From Piezodorus guildinii (Eukaryota; Arthropoda; Insecta; Hemiptera; Pentatomidae), in contig CM041293.1 in assembly GCA_023052935.1 (NCBI GenBank), forward strand, positions 181,637,971 to 181,701,970: 64,000 nt of DNA, in the 5' to 3' direction. Of the stretch, positions 9,363-21,800 are shown one piece after another. The translations under genes were made by a program, and so were the position numbers. The notes under the pieces were generated by a model. The model was not told the origin of the DNA, did not search any database, and was given only the letters and a program-made list of their open reading frames with translations. Every line of letters begins with the position of its first letter. Positions within the stretch are counted from its first letter, which is position 1.

Positions 9363-10570
9363 CGTCTCCCATTATAAGTAGCAGCTGGATAGATATACGA
9401 TAAATAATACAAAATCTGAAAGTACTATTTTCTGAATGAATATAGATCAAATATTTGAATAGATCAAAGCTTAGAATTGGAAAGCTAAAGATCTAAAAAA
9501 AATTGCTGCTAGTGATGAAAAGGCATAAAGTCAGCAAAAACCTAACTGATTGTAGAAGATAATGTAATTTAAAACTTTTTCTAAATCTTATAAATAAAAC
9601 ATGCCCTATATCTTGACAATATTCAATTTCTATCTATCACGCCACTATTTCAAAAACTTGCCTAGCATTCATTGATAGCAAACTTCATGACAGGCGTGAA
9701 TAAAATAATGTGAATATCGTGTGTTGCTGTATTATTTTTATTAGCTGTTCTAATCTAAAGTTTTTAATTTTTTTATTAATATAAACTCTATATTGTTTTT
9801 GTACGTGTAAACCTAGTCACTAGACTAAGCAATCATTGAGGTTCTAATCTAAATAATTATTTGAAATATATAAAGTTTGGATCGACTGAAAGGGCTGGAT
9901 ACCCCGAAATTCGCCTTGGCCCAGTTCGGAAGGATCCAGGAGCTCATACATAATCAAGGAGGCGGTGGTACAATGCCCAACCTTATTTCTAATCACATTT
10001 AATTAACAGGCAGCGGATCACACACAACTGTATTAATATTTATAACCGCTATCGCTCTTTGATTTGCATTACAAGTCATAAGGGATAATTATTCTTAGGT
10101 AACGACGCAGATAGGGACCGGTCAGTTTATCAGATATGATAATGGCCGAGGGAGTTAGTATGCAGAGTTATTCAACAGTCGGAGCATTCGCCCACTCGTA
10201 AATTGTTCCCAATGTCCCGAAATAAATTAAACAACTAATTTTCGGTTCTTTATCTCGAATATTTCCCCTGGTGGAGAATTGATAAGTCGCGATACTCCTT
10301 TGTTCTCGGTGATAATAACAGAGGGATCTCGTCTGATTTATTGGACTAGCTAATTTATGTATCCTCATGTTCGCACCTCCTCTACAAGCGAAACATTAAT
10401 ATGGAGTACATCCAGGCTAGCCTCTGAAAAAGTAACATTAGCATTAGATCTAAGGTGGTCATATATCGATATGAATCTATTACGGTTGCAATATTAGTAG
10501 TACTGTTATAATTAAATACTATTAGTTTAATATTCTGGCAGTACCTAATATACGTAGGTAAATAATAATA
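9363..10570. other. Non-coding, nothing recognised
   Basis: AT-rich, with a 66-codon chance frame at 10168-10368. No repeat family shared with the rest of the window was seen. Confidence 0.55.
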
Positions 10571-10930
10571 ATTATAATAAAGCTTTATTTATTCTGGGAC
10601 TAGTCCCTTTAGAATAACATGACATGAAAATTAAAATAAAAACTTTAAGGTCTTAGAGTATACAAAAACTATACAAAGAAACAATAGAAATTACAAACAA
10701 TGGATTAAAAAGCAGCCTCAAATAGTAATATTGAAAATTAAAGTAGATAATAAATATGTACATATATACAATTTTAATTAAAAAATCATTACACTGTTTT
10801 GTTTTTTTGTTTTGTTTTTTAACAATATACTAAAAATATAATAAGTGCAAAACACAAGATAACATAAAATATAATAGGTGTATATAAACTTTTCTATCTG
10901 TTTTGTTATTAATTTTAATTGAAATTAGAA
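10571..10930 (-). repeat. LINE-tail repeat family D, copy 1
   Basis: Starts with TTTATTTATTCTGGGACTAGTCCCTTTAGAATAACATG. The same opening recurs at 14553 and 61235. Read on the minus strand this is a 3' end: a small hairpin around GGGACTAGTCCC, then AATAAA and A-rich sequence, as at the tail of a non-LTR retrotransposon. The upstream body may extend to about 11450 but I could not identify coding domains there. Confidence 0.6.
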
Positions 10931-12060
10931 AAGGATGAAGATCGAATTAGGAAAGATCTGTCGAAAGCTGCATGTTCGATGGCCGTGAGATAGTGTGGCG
11001 AGAGCGGACTGAGGATTTGAAAAGAAACATATCTGATATGTAAGACGGACTGCGGAATTGGAGAACCTGGAAGAGAAAGGAAGCCAGGAAGTACTTACAA
11101 CGTTAGGAAGGATAAAGCCACTTCAACTCTTCGTAGAATCGGGTGACAGAGGTGTCCCTGAATATCCCAAAGATGAAGCGGATAAAGCAGTTGAATAATC
11201 GTTTTAGTTGTGTGGGAATAGATAGTGGTGGGGAGGCGTAGAAGTGGCATGCGCATCTCACATGCGATAAGACAGAGAGGCGCACGGAGTGGCAGTAACA
11301 AGACACCCGAATGACAGGCAGCCACGCTGGATTCGTTCTCTTCAACTATATGTCCCGAGGACTTCCTGAGGAAGCTGGCAGATTTTTCCGGAAAGGAGTT
11401 TGTCAGAAGGAGAATTGTCACACGAGGACTGAGAGTATTTGGGAGAGTGCCACTAACCCGCCTCCCTCTGTTGTTTTGTGAATAATCCTACTGGCCTGGA
11501 GAATAAGGACTATATAATTAAACATTGTATATAGATTTAATAGAAAATAGACTAAAGAATTTTTTTTTCTATAAAATATAGTTTGTATGTGTAAAGTTGG
11601 ATTTAGTTTACTAATATAAGATAGAAAAAAAAAATTATTTTTTCTCTTTTCTCTTGTTAGCCTACGACTTCGCATCATTGCTGCGTATTGGACTTCGCAT
11701 CATTGCTGCGTATTGCTGATCTACACTCCAGCTGCTGTGCTTCTCGTCAGACATCAATTTGTGGACATGGGTTAGTGATTCTATAAAGTATTATTTGTTG
11801 GTTATGGATAAATTGGTAATTTTATAGAAGGTGAAGATTTCAAACATTGTAATTTTGTATAATAAATGTAAATTATAATTGTGTTTAATTGATGTTAAAT
11901 ATCTTATAAAATTATATTTTTGTTGCATTCCCTTGCCTGTCATAGCTAAATATCATTAATTTTGATGGCTCTCCCCTTCAGGCAACATACTCTCAGACAA
12001 GTAGGACTAATTTGTTGTTAATAATGATGAAGCAGGTGGGTAGGATATAGCAAATATATA
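10931..12060. other. Non-coding; contains a 25-bp perfect tandem duplication
   Basis: Mostly unassigned. 11100-11420 is less AT-rich, with a 108-codon minus-strand frame that matches nothing I know and may belong to the family D element. At 11666-11715 a 25-bp unit (GACTTCGCATCATTGCTGCG plus five bases) is repeated twice exactly. Confidence 0.5.
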
Positions 12061-12064
12061 TATA

Positions 12065-12440
12065 TATATTTGTTAGTTATTGAAATATTAAGTTAGGTAG
12101 TCTAACAATGTGATTGAAATCAAAATTGGAATTCACAGCTCCAATTTGGATGTTTCATTGTTAACATATCATTCATTTTGGAAGTTTGTTCACAAACATG
12201 GAGTCTCCATTTTGGATGCTAGGGGACAAAGAGGTAGAAAATATAGGTTTAGAGTTGGGTTAGGACTGTTGAGGCGGAAGGAACAAATGAAGAACTGCTG
12301 ATCAAGAAACATTGTTAGCCTGTTTCTTATCTTATTATTTTTGTAAGTTTAATTATAACTAGATATTAATGTTTTGTTTTTTAGAGACCCAAACCTTTGT
12401 CAATAAATTTTAATCGAGTAAAATTTGTTTTAATTAATTT
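12065..12440 (+). mobile_element. MITE family P, degenerate copy
   Basis: Shares ordered blocks with 15985-16500 and 26135-26640: GGTAGTCTAACAATG, AGCTCCAATTTGGATGTTT, CCATTTTGGATGCTA, a purine-rich middle and TTAGCCTG...TATTATTTTTGTAAGT. The family sits next to (AT)n tracts in every copy, suggesting insertion into TA repeats. No protein coding was recognised, although a 63-codon frame is open here. Confidence 0.65.
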
Positions 12441-12724
12441 TTCCTTACGGAAAATTTTATAAAAAGAATTAGAATAATACAACATTTTTTAAATTAAAAT
12501 AAATTTTAAGCCTATTATACATCGAGTTTTATTTCACCCTGAAAAACTGAAAGGAATTATTTTCAAACCGAATATATGGATTGAGAGGGAATCAACCCTA
12601 AGAGAGATAAAAAGGAAGACCCAGGATAGGGACACATATCGAAGTGGACTGAGAATACTCCACGCTTGACAGCATGAAACATGAATTTTGAAAATCTAGC
12701 ATTACTACAAACTAATAACTCCTG

Positions 12725-13412
12725 GGGTAACCTGTGGTGTAGTGGCAGCATAAGAGCTTTCTATGCCCACGTTCAAACCTGGCAGGTGGCTCTAGGATTT
12801 TTTAGAGAGAGATACACTTTATTCAACAAGTGGTGCTGCCCAACTTAATTGGGTTGCTAATAACACAGCTTCCTTTGTTTTTTCCTTAATGGACAATTTT
12901 TTATATAAATATATTAACATCTTAAAAATCTTAGCATGCAGTATACATAAAAATAGATTAATTTTTTTCCTTTCAATTTTTTTTTTTTAACATTTTTTTT
13001 CCTTTTAATATTTTTTTTCCTAAATTATTTTTCTCATTTTATTCTTTCCTTGTTTATCTCTCAAATTTATTCAAATATATGTATATAACAAAAAAAAAAA
13101 TTATATATTAATAATGATCACAATAATGCCTATGGCAACCATATGAAACTCCACTTCAATATTAAATCTTCAGCATATACAATAAGTATAATAAAATAAG
13201 ATAAAATAATAAAATTAATATCACAATAAAAAGTTAAAAGAGTTAAAACATATATAAAAACATACACATCCTTAGTCATCATGCTGTCCTTCAGATGGGA
13301 CACCATGACTAGGGCCACCAAGTAGTCCCAAGTCTGTATAATGTCTGGTACTTGTTAAAGATCCTTATCCTAATTAAACCTGGATAGGACAAATTTAGGA
13401 CCCCTATGCGGG
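12725..13412 (+). mobile_element. tRNA-type SINE family C, split by a later insertion
   Basis: Head at 12725-12805 (TGTGGTGTAGTGGCAGCATAAGAG, then the B-box-like GTTCAAACC and CTCTAGGATTTTTT). The rest resumes at 13265 (TCCTTAGTCATCATGCTGTC) and runs to GGATAGGACAAATTTAGGAC near 13400. Both parts are in order and orientation. About 460 bp of unrelated sequence lies between them. Confidence 0.8.
12806..13262 (-). mobile_element. Retroelement tail inserted in SINE
   Basis: Sequence interrupting the SINE at its AGGATTTTTT motif. On the minus strand it ends with AATAAAGTGTATC-type sequence after a stem (CAACCCAATTAAGTTGGGCA), resembling a LINE 3' end. The rest is T-rich and non-coding. Which LINE it belongs to is unknown. 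Confidence 0.5.
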
Positions 13413-13415
13413 ATC

Positions 13416-13690
13416 ACTTGTAGCTGGGTGGCTAGCATAACAGCCTCCTATGCCAAAGGTCACAGGTTCAAACCCGCAGGTGGTCCTAGGATTTTTTAAT
13501 GGGAATGAAAAATCCTTAGTTATGCCGTCCTTCCGAGGGAACTTTAAAAGGTGGTCCCGAGCCTGTGCGATGTCAGGTACTCATTAAAGATCCCTATTCT
13601 AATAAAACCTGGATAGGCAAAATTTAGGACTCCCACTGCAGCATCGTCCGATTAGCCACAGTAGCATAAAGTGACATTAAATAAATAAAC
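13416..13690 (+). mobile_element. tRNA-type SINE family C, near full-length copy
   Basis: Best reference copy in the window. The tRNA-like head has an A-box-like GGGTGGCTAGCATAAC and the B box GGTTCAAACCC (near 13470). The body has CCTAGGATTTTTTAATGGGA and GTGGTCCCGAGCCTGTGCGA. The tail is AAAGTGACATTAAATAAATAAACAA. Other copies: 9100, 12725, 13698, 20778, 34440, 37190, 42328, 61053. Confidence 0.88.
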
Positions 13691-13697
13691 AACAACA

Positions 13698-13976
13698 AAC
13701 AAACAGGACTCCTATGCTATGCTGCTGTGGATAATCGGACGATGCTACTGTGGGAGTCCTTAGTTTTGCCTCTCCAGATTTAATTAGGATAGGGATCTTT
13801 AACGAGTATCTAAAATAGCAAAGGCTCGGGAACACCCTTTTACGTCCTCTCCAAAGAACAGCATAACTAAGGATTTTTCGCTTCCAGTGAAAAATCTTAG
13901 ACCCACCTACTAGGTTTACACACATGACCATGTGCAAAAAGGCTGTTATGATAGACAGTACACCACAAGTGACCTG
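13698..13976 (-). mobile_element. tRNA-type SINE family C, inverted neighbour copy
   Basis: Reverse-complement copy abutting the previous SINE tail to tail: CTGTGGATAATCGGACGATG, CCAGATTTAATTAGGATAGG, GCTCGGGAACACC, AACTAAGGATTTTTCG, and the head (ACACCACAAGTGACC) at the right. The pair forms an inverted repeat with arms of about 270 bp. Confidence 0.85.
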
Positions 13977-14372
13977 AAGAAAATAGGTTAATAATTGTGA
14001 TCAATAAGAGTAAAAAAATTAAAAAAAAAAAAGAATATATATTTACAATTTAATGAGATAGATAAAATCAATTATAATACATGAAACAGTCTATTACATC
14101 ATTTTTTTAAAACAATTCTTAGTCTTTAAATCAGTCAATACAAGATATTTTTCATAATTGATATAGGAAGCATATAAACAGACCAATTTTATAAAATTAA
14201 TTTACTATTTCTTTTCCTCAACTTCACATTAAATATTTGAAAAAAACTAATTTGTTTGTAATACAAAAGAAATACTCGTAATAGTTTAAATTTTTGTTGA
14301 TTATTAGAATATTATAAACATGGAAATTCATAATTAATAATAAAAAACAAAAATATAAAACAATCTATATCA

Positions 14373-15778
14373 TTAATGGGTTTGAAGTCTTTTAAACCAA
14401 AACCTCGCTCTGAAATCGTCAGAACACGTGAGGAAAGCTGCAGAATGAGGACTGTGGACGATTTGCCTAACTGGTCCATTGTGACCTGAAATACAAAAAA
14501 TAATTAAAAAATATGATATTTATATTATCTTGAAATAGAAATAGAAATAGAAAAAAAAAAATTTATTCTGGGACTTTGTCCCTTAAGAATAACATGAAAT
14601 TTACAAGTAAAGGTAGCACATCAGGCCAGAAAACATTGAATAGATATAATTATGTACATAGGTAAAAGAGGTAGAAAAAGAAATTAATATAAATGTATGT
14701 ACATACACACCTCTATGTACCAAAGATAAGAAAAAGCATAACAAAGTAAAGACAACAAATAGTAAATGGAAAGTAAGAAACAACTAATTTTGAACACACT
14801 AACAAAAAAAATAATAAAAATAATATATACATATGTATATATATGAAATAAAATAAAAAAAGGTAAACATAGGATATTCATTCCTTATAATGATTATAAT
14901 GAAAAATCTAATTTAAAATTAAAGAACAACAAGCGTCAGTTTAGGATAATAGGTGTTGGAAAAGGCGATATTTGAATGTGGATAAGGAAATATATTATTA
15001 AGGAAGTATCTTCAAGAATATTTTGTTGTATAAGTTTAGGAAATGGGAATTACAATTTTAATTTTCATCCTGTTTTCGATTTGTTTTAAAATATTTGAGA
15101 AAACAATTCATGGCACACTCATCAACAGTAACACTATAGCTAACCATCCATTTGGATTTCCAACACAATACTCAACCATTCATCAACTACACAGGGTGAG
15201 TGATTTTGATGCATCGTCACTAGACAGGGAATCGTATGCAACAGGAGTATTTCTGGATGTAGCTCAAGCATTCGATTGAGTCTGGCTTCAGGTGCTTCTC
15301 TTCAAACTAAAGACTACATTCCTTTATTACTTATTATCTTAATCTTCAGTCCTTTCTTCATGACAGATTTTTCTTTGTCTGTCACAGCTTAGAAACCTCT
15401 AGAATTAGACCAGCCTTAGCAGGAGTACCTCAGTAGTCAGTTCTCGCTCCATTACTTTGCATAATATACACATATGACATGACAATCATCTGCGAAACTC
15501 CCACATTATCGTATGCTGACGATACAAGTCTCTTAACAAAACACTAAAATCCTACACACCCCTCACAGACATTGCAACACAACTTCACGATTGGTGCAAA
15601 TTTGGAAAATTTGACTTAACCAAGAAATATCCTAACACATTACTTTCAGTCTTCAGACAAACACAATCAGATACCTCGACTGAAGAATGACATGGAGTCC
15701 ACACATCAAGAGCAGACAAATGTGTTCAAAAAACTTTGAACATAAGACTGAAACTTTTATGCTCACCTCTTCCAAGAC

Positions 15779-15832
<54 letters not shown>

Positions 15833-18800
15833 GTGACGCTTAAGTCCAAAGGGGTTTCAGTAAGTATATGTTCAATTTATATGTTTGTTCAATGGAAAGT
15901 TTTAATTTTGTACGTCTTGAAAGAGGTGAGCATAAAAGTTTCAGTCTTATGTTCAAAGTTATTTGTCTGCTCTATATATATATATACTGTAATATACCCA
16001 TTTTTTTTAAATATAAATTATACAATTATTTATTTATTTATTATTTAAATATTATTTTAGGCAGGCTAACAATTAGATTCAAAATAGAATAAAAATAAAA
16101 ATTAATAGCTCCAATTTGAATGTTTGTAAAGATAGCATCCATTTTGGATGCTAAGAAAAAAAGGTCCCTGGCAGGTAGGATTGGGTAAAAAAGGTACCTA
16201 CAAGGTAAAGGTCAAGTAGTCAGTTAGCAGTCAGGTTGGAGTTATGAGCTGATAGGGGAGAAGCTGCTGCTGAATATGATGTATCTTGGTTAGCCTGCAT
16301 ATTGTTTGTGTTATTATTGTAAGTTATAATTATAATTAAAAAGTTGTATAAATATTTGTGCCTGATTGTCAAGAACCCATACCATACCCTGAGAGATAAA
16401 TTAAGTAATAATTAAGTAAATATTTCTGTTAATTGATTTTTTTTTTTAAAAGAATATTATTTTAAAAATAAGCATATTATAATATATATATATATGTATA
16501 TATGGGACTGCAAAAGAGACACATTCGTAAAATTAAAATTTTTCATTTTTTTTTTAGAGCTATTACAAATTCACTATGGTATGTAAGCAACATTACTTTA
16601 CAAACTTTCAATGGCGCGACAGGCGGTGCAGGCCCTGGGCCTCGTGGTGTAATCTCCTGGTAGTTTACACTCGCGTTTCACAATGTAATTTATAGTGTAG
16701 GGTCATCACTCCCTACGCCTAATTTTGTGAGTGGCCACCATTTGGCTGACGGGTCTCACATACCCGGGTGAGAGGCTGCGAATGAATCCCCATTATATTA
16801 TATCATTATAAAAGCCACGCCGGGACTGGGATTCGAACTCGTAACCTGTAGCATGAGAGACTAGCGTGCTAGCCACTCAGCCACGGGCTCCCCTTATTAC
16901 TTTACAAACAGATCTCCATATGCCAACAGTCAACAAACAGATTCGGACCCTCTAAAAACGTTTTCACAACTTACACAGACATACTAAAATATTAATACAG
17001 AACATGGCCAGTACTGAAATCCCTCACATCTGCCAAAGGCTGAAAAGGATCTGGATGAGGTACCTCCAGTCATAAACAGAAAATAGGAATCAATCCAGTA
17101 AGAGATACTGCTAGGTATTACTCTATTTATCAAGCCTACCAAACCTCAAGTTCAAAACCTACTCCCATCCCATTAACTGGTTGTCCATGAAGTTGACAGG
17201 TCTGAATAAAAACATTGAGATAAAAAAAAATTGTTTTTATTGTTAACCTTATTATGATTAATAAATAAGACCACTTTGTTCCATCACATTTATTTATCAA
17301 TAAATTACAATTAATTGTTGTCAATATATCACACTGAAACCCTCATGACTGGCCAATTTCAAATTATATACAATAATATTCGTAGAACTGTCATGAGAAA
17401 TAATGAAACAACAGAGGACATAAAGGCAAGAAGAGCTGCTGGCAGTAAGTGTCTGTATGCCATGTTAAAGCTTTGAAAAATTTAAATACCTCTCCAGAAG
17501 AGCTAAGCTGTTAAGAAAATAAGATTGGGCTGGCTGGAAAATGTTGAAAGAATACCTACTTTGAGATTACCAAGATAAATGCAGTATGATCATCCGAAGG
17601 AGAGGTAAGCCTCACAAATGATGGCTTGATGATGTGGAACAGGACCTACGGCAACTTAACGTTAGGCAGTGGTGCACCAAGCGGGTTTAGTTCATTGACA
17701 AATTTAAGTGATAAAAATGTTTTATCATTTTATTGATTTTACAAGTTGAACAAGTAAACTTTTCTATTTTTAACTAAACTTTTTAGCACATGTTTTAAAA
17801 ATAAATTAATTCTATTAACCAAACATCTCCCTCTTTAAGCATTCAAACAATTGTAATTTAATGATGATACATAAATATACAATTATGATGGGATAAAGTG
17901 GTATTTTTTATTATTCAAAATGTATTAATTAAACTATTATCAAATAGTTGAGATTAAATTCACATAATATATGTTTAAAAAAAAACATACATATATAATT
18001 TAAAAAACACGTACCTAAAGAAAGAAGTTGCCTCCTTGAAGCATTCCTAGCATTCCAAGCACACAGAGAGGTTGTAGCTTCATCAGGAAACAGGACAAAG
18101 TCTTCTGTGTGATTGAATACAGCTTGAGTTCTGTGTTCTTGCTTTCCTGAACCACAAACATCACTAACTGTTAGATCATATTTAAATTTAGTTTAAAATT
18201 TAATTGTTTGGTATTAACACTGAGGATGGCTCCATGAGCTTTGGCCAAAATGTTGGGAAAATTATATAACTTTTTAATAATAACAATAACAATAACTGGT
18301 TCCAAATTCTTTCTAAATGATAATAAAAGTCATCACTCCCTGTTTCTAATTTTGTAAGTAACCAGCAGTAGGTTGGCTGATGGGCCTCACATACCCAGGG
18401 TAAGGTTGTGAGTGAATTCGATTTTAATTATAAGGTTAGTAAAATGTAATGAATGAATAAAATGTAATGAATGAATGAAATGTAATGAATGAATAAAATG
18501 TAATGAATGAATGAAATGTAATGAATGAATGAAATGTAATGAATGAATGAAATGTAATGAATGTATAAAATGTAATGAATGGATGAAATGTAATGAATGA
18601 ATAAAATGTAATGAATGAATGAAATGTAATGAATGAATAAAATGTAATGAATGAATAAAATGTAATGAATGAATAAAATGTAATGAATGCATGAATGAAA
18701 TATAATGAATGAATAAAATATAATGACAATTACTTACCAGTCGTACCAGCACCTGTGTAAGCAATTAGACATCGACTTGTTGTCAATTCCCAGAGTTTAA

Positions 18801-21800
18801 CAAGTGAATCTTTCCCCGATGACAAGAGGTACTGAAAAAAAATTAAAATAAACGGAAGTTAATAAAATATATTTAAAAAATCTGATCCATGCAACACATG
18901 ATGTCCACTTATCTCACAATTGCACAATTTTTAAAAAGTGTAAGGTGAAAGAAGGATCATGTTTCCATGGAACCATTTAATTTAGATTAAATAATGCAAC
19001 AACAGAAATTATTATCTACTACAATCACTTAATTTTATCAGCTTTTTATTAATCTACGAGACATGTTTTTTAAGTGAGTACCGTTTTGGAATTGAAAAAG
19101 ACGTGCAAAGATATCGCAATAATTTTATTTTTACATGAAAGCCTGTACCTTAATCTACTTTTCCACATAATTTCTATGAATTTTCTATCATCATTTTATA
19201 CGTTCTTTACTGAGTGTTTAAGATGAATCCGACAATCGTGAGTACCGCTGATTGTGAAGTACGGGCTGTTATACAATTTCTTAGTGCTAAAGGCGTAAAA
19301 CAGATCGATATTCATCGTGAGATCGTTGAAGTTTACGGACAAAACATTATGAGTGATGGAATGGTGAGGAAATGGGTGAGAGCATGTAAAGATGGCCGCA
19401 CAAATGTGCATGATGAAGAACGGAGTGGGCGTCCTTCGGTTGTTAATGAAGATTTGGTGCAGAAAGTGGACGAAAAAGTGAAAGAAAACAGAAGCTTTAC
19501 AATTTCATCATTGTCCGACTGCTTTCCTCAATATTCTCGTAGTGTTTTGTATATTGTGACCGAGAACTTGAATTACCGGAAATTGTGTTCACGTTGGGTT
19601 CCAAAAATGTTGACGGATTTGCACAAAACCCAATGTTTAGGCAGTGCATTGACTTTCCTTGAGCGGTACCACAATGAAGGTGAAGATTTTTTAAACCAAA
19701 TTGTTACTGGTGACGAAACATGGCTGGACGATTACAAAGTCAAAACATTTGTGATGCAGTGGTTAACAAGTAAGGCGGCAGAATTTTTTGAGGAGGGTAT
19801 TCAAAAACTGGTGCCACATTATGACAAGTCCCTCAAAATTCAAGGAAATTATCTAGAAAAGTAGATTAAGGTACAGGCTTTCACGTAAAAATAAAATTAT
19901 TGCGATATCTTTGCACGTCCTTTTTTAGTTCCAAAACGGTACTTACTTAAAAAACCTGCCTTGTACACAAATTATTATTATTATTAGTATTACATAAATT
20001 ATTTTCCAAAGATTTTTTTTGTTTTGTCTTTCATAACTCCTTAACAAATTTGTCTATACATCTATTTTCCCACTGAGGATTTTCTTTTTCTGCTAATAGA
20101 AATTTTAAGTAACTTTGTCATTATGACAATTTCTAATGTTTATCCAACTTATAAATTATAAACAGGTGATGGGGCTCACTTTTTGGTTTGTGTTGGACTC
20201 ACAAAACTAAAAACTAAAACTAAACATAAAATTCAACTTCAAAAAAGTTTTTCTACCATGGAGGTATTTCAGAATCGATAAGCTTACTGTATATGGTATT
20301 GTCAATGAGTTTCACGGACTGAAAAAAATGTTTACTTCTCTCATTCAAGTAACCATAAATGTTTGCTGTTTTCAATTCTTCATAGAAAATTGCCATTCTG
20401 GCTCTTTAAAAAAAAAAAAAAAATTGTAATCGTTTTCTGGTTGACTTTGCAACGTGCAAAAACAGTGGGGCACCATATAATAAACTCGGAAGTATGATAG
20501 ATTTATTGCCATTAATAATATAATTGCCATATAGATTAACAATATATATTGTCATAAATATTAAGGTTAGCCTAGATTCATGAAATTTCCAAGACCTTAT
20601 ATATCCTTCTTTTTTTATATGTTAAAGATTGTCTTTAAGATTTATCAGTATACTGTGTATTAATATATTACCTAAAAATATATATCTGCTCCTCCAATTA
20701 GTAATCAAATTCTATTAAAGTTTATATTTACTGTATAAAAAGCTGAAAGGTTAATCATTACTATTTATATATATAACCACTTGATATAGGTCACGGGTTC
20801 AAACCCGCAGGTGGCCCTAGGATTTTTTATTGGGAGTGAAAAATCCTTAGTTATACCATCCTTCGGAGGGGATGTAAAAACGTGGTCCTGAGCCTGTGCG
20901 ATGTCAGGTCTTTAACGATCCTAATTAAACCTGGATAAGCAAAATTAAAGGCTCCCACTGTAGCACCGTCGGATTAGCCACAGTAGCATAAAGTGACGTT
21001 AAATAAATAAACAAACTATATGATATTAAAGTTCATTTAATTTTAGATCAAAATAGTGAGTTTAATCAAAATTGTTAAAGCCATTTTCGAGAAAATTACA
21101 AAAAGGGGCAAAATGCATGATATAAAGTGGCAGTTCTGGTTCGTTGTCAACAGTGAAAAAGTTGCTGTAACCTCCTAGACATATAGTTGTCTTAAATATA
21201 AGATTTCAGTTTCATACAACTTTTGTTTACCGTACTATACTAACTATATACACACAGACTTTTTTGCAAGACTTAATCATTTGGACTCAGGGTATTAGTA
21301 ACTAAAACGTGTATTTCTGGTTGGAAATTAAAATCGAAAAATTTTCATGATTCCAATATTTTTCTTTGCTATGTATTTGATAATACAAAAATGAAATTCA
21401 TCGACCTTTTTATTGGGTTGTGTCACATGAAATGTCCGTTTTCAAGATAAAGGATTTTTATTAAAAATATGATATGAAAACAAGATAATTTTATTCAAAG
21501 TATTTACCTTCTTTTTCTACATATTTTTCCCAACATGACACCAACTTTTTTATCCCCAGACTGAAAAACTCTGAGCTTTGAAGTGAAACAAAATCTGAAA
21601 ACGCACTTTTCACTTGATCATCATTTTCAAAAAGTTTTCCTTTGACGAAGATGTCTAAATTTCTGAACAGGTGGTAATCTGTCAGAGACAAGTCAGGAGA
21701 ATATGGTGGGTGCGGAAGAACTTCGTAGCCCAGTTCTTTCAATTTTTGCACAGTATGTTTTGAAACATGGGGTCTTGCTGCGGCTCAGTGAGATCATGAG

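Noticed and set aside
11095..11421. 108-codon minus-strand frame
   Set aside because: Overlaps a second open frame, matches no domain I know, and lies in a repeat-like region; coding cannot be supported.
18387..18764. Open frame of tandem HSLHFI-like repeats
   Set aside because: The 18-bp minisatellite is a multiple of three, so two frames stay open. It is intronic in CSTF1 and has no start or other coding sign.
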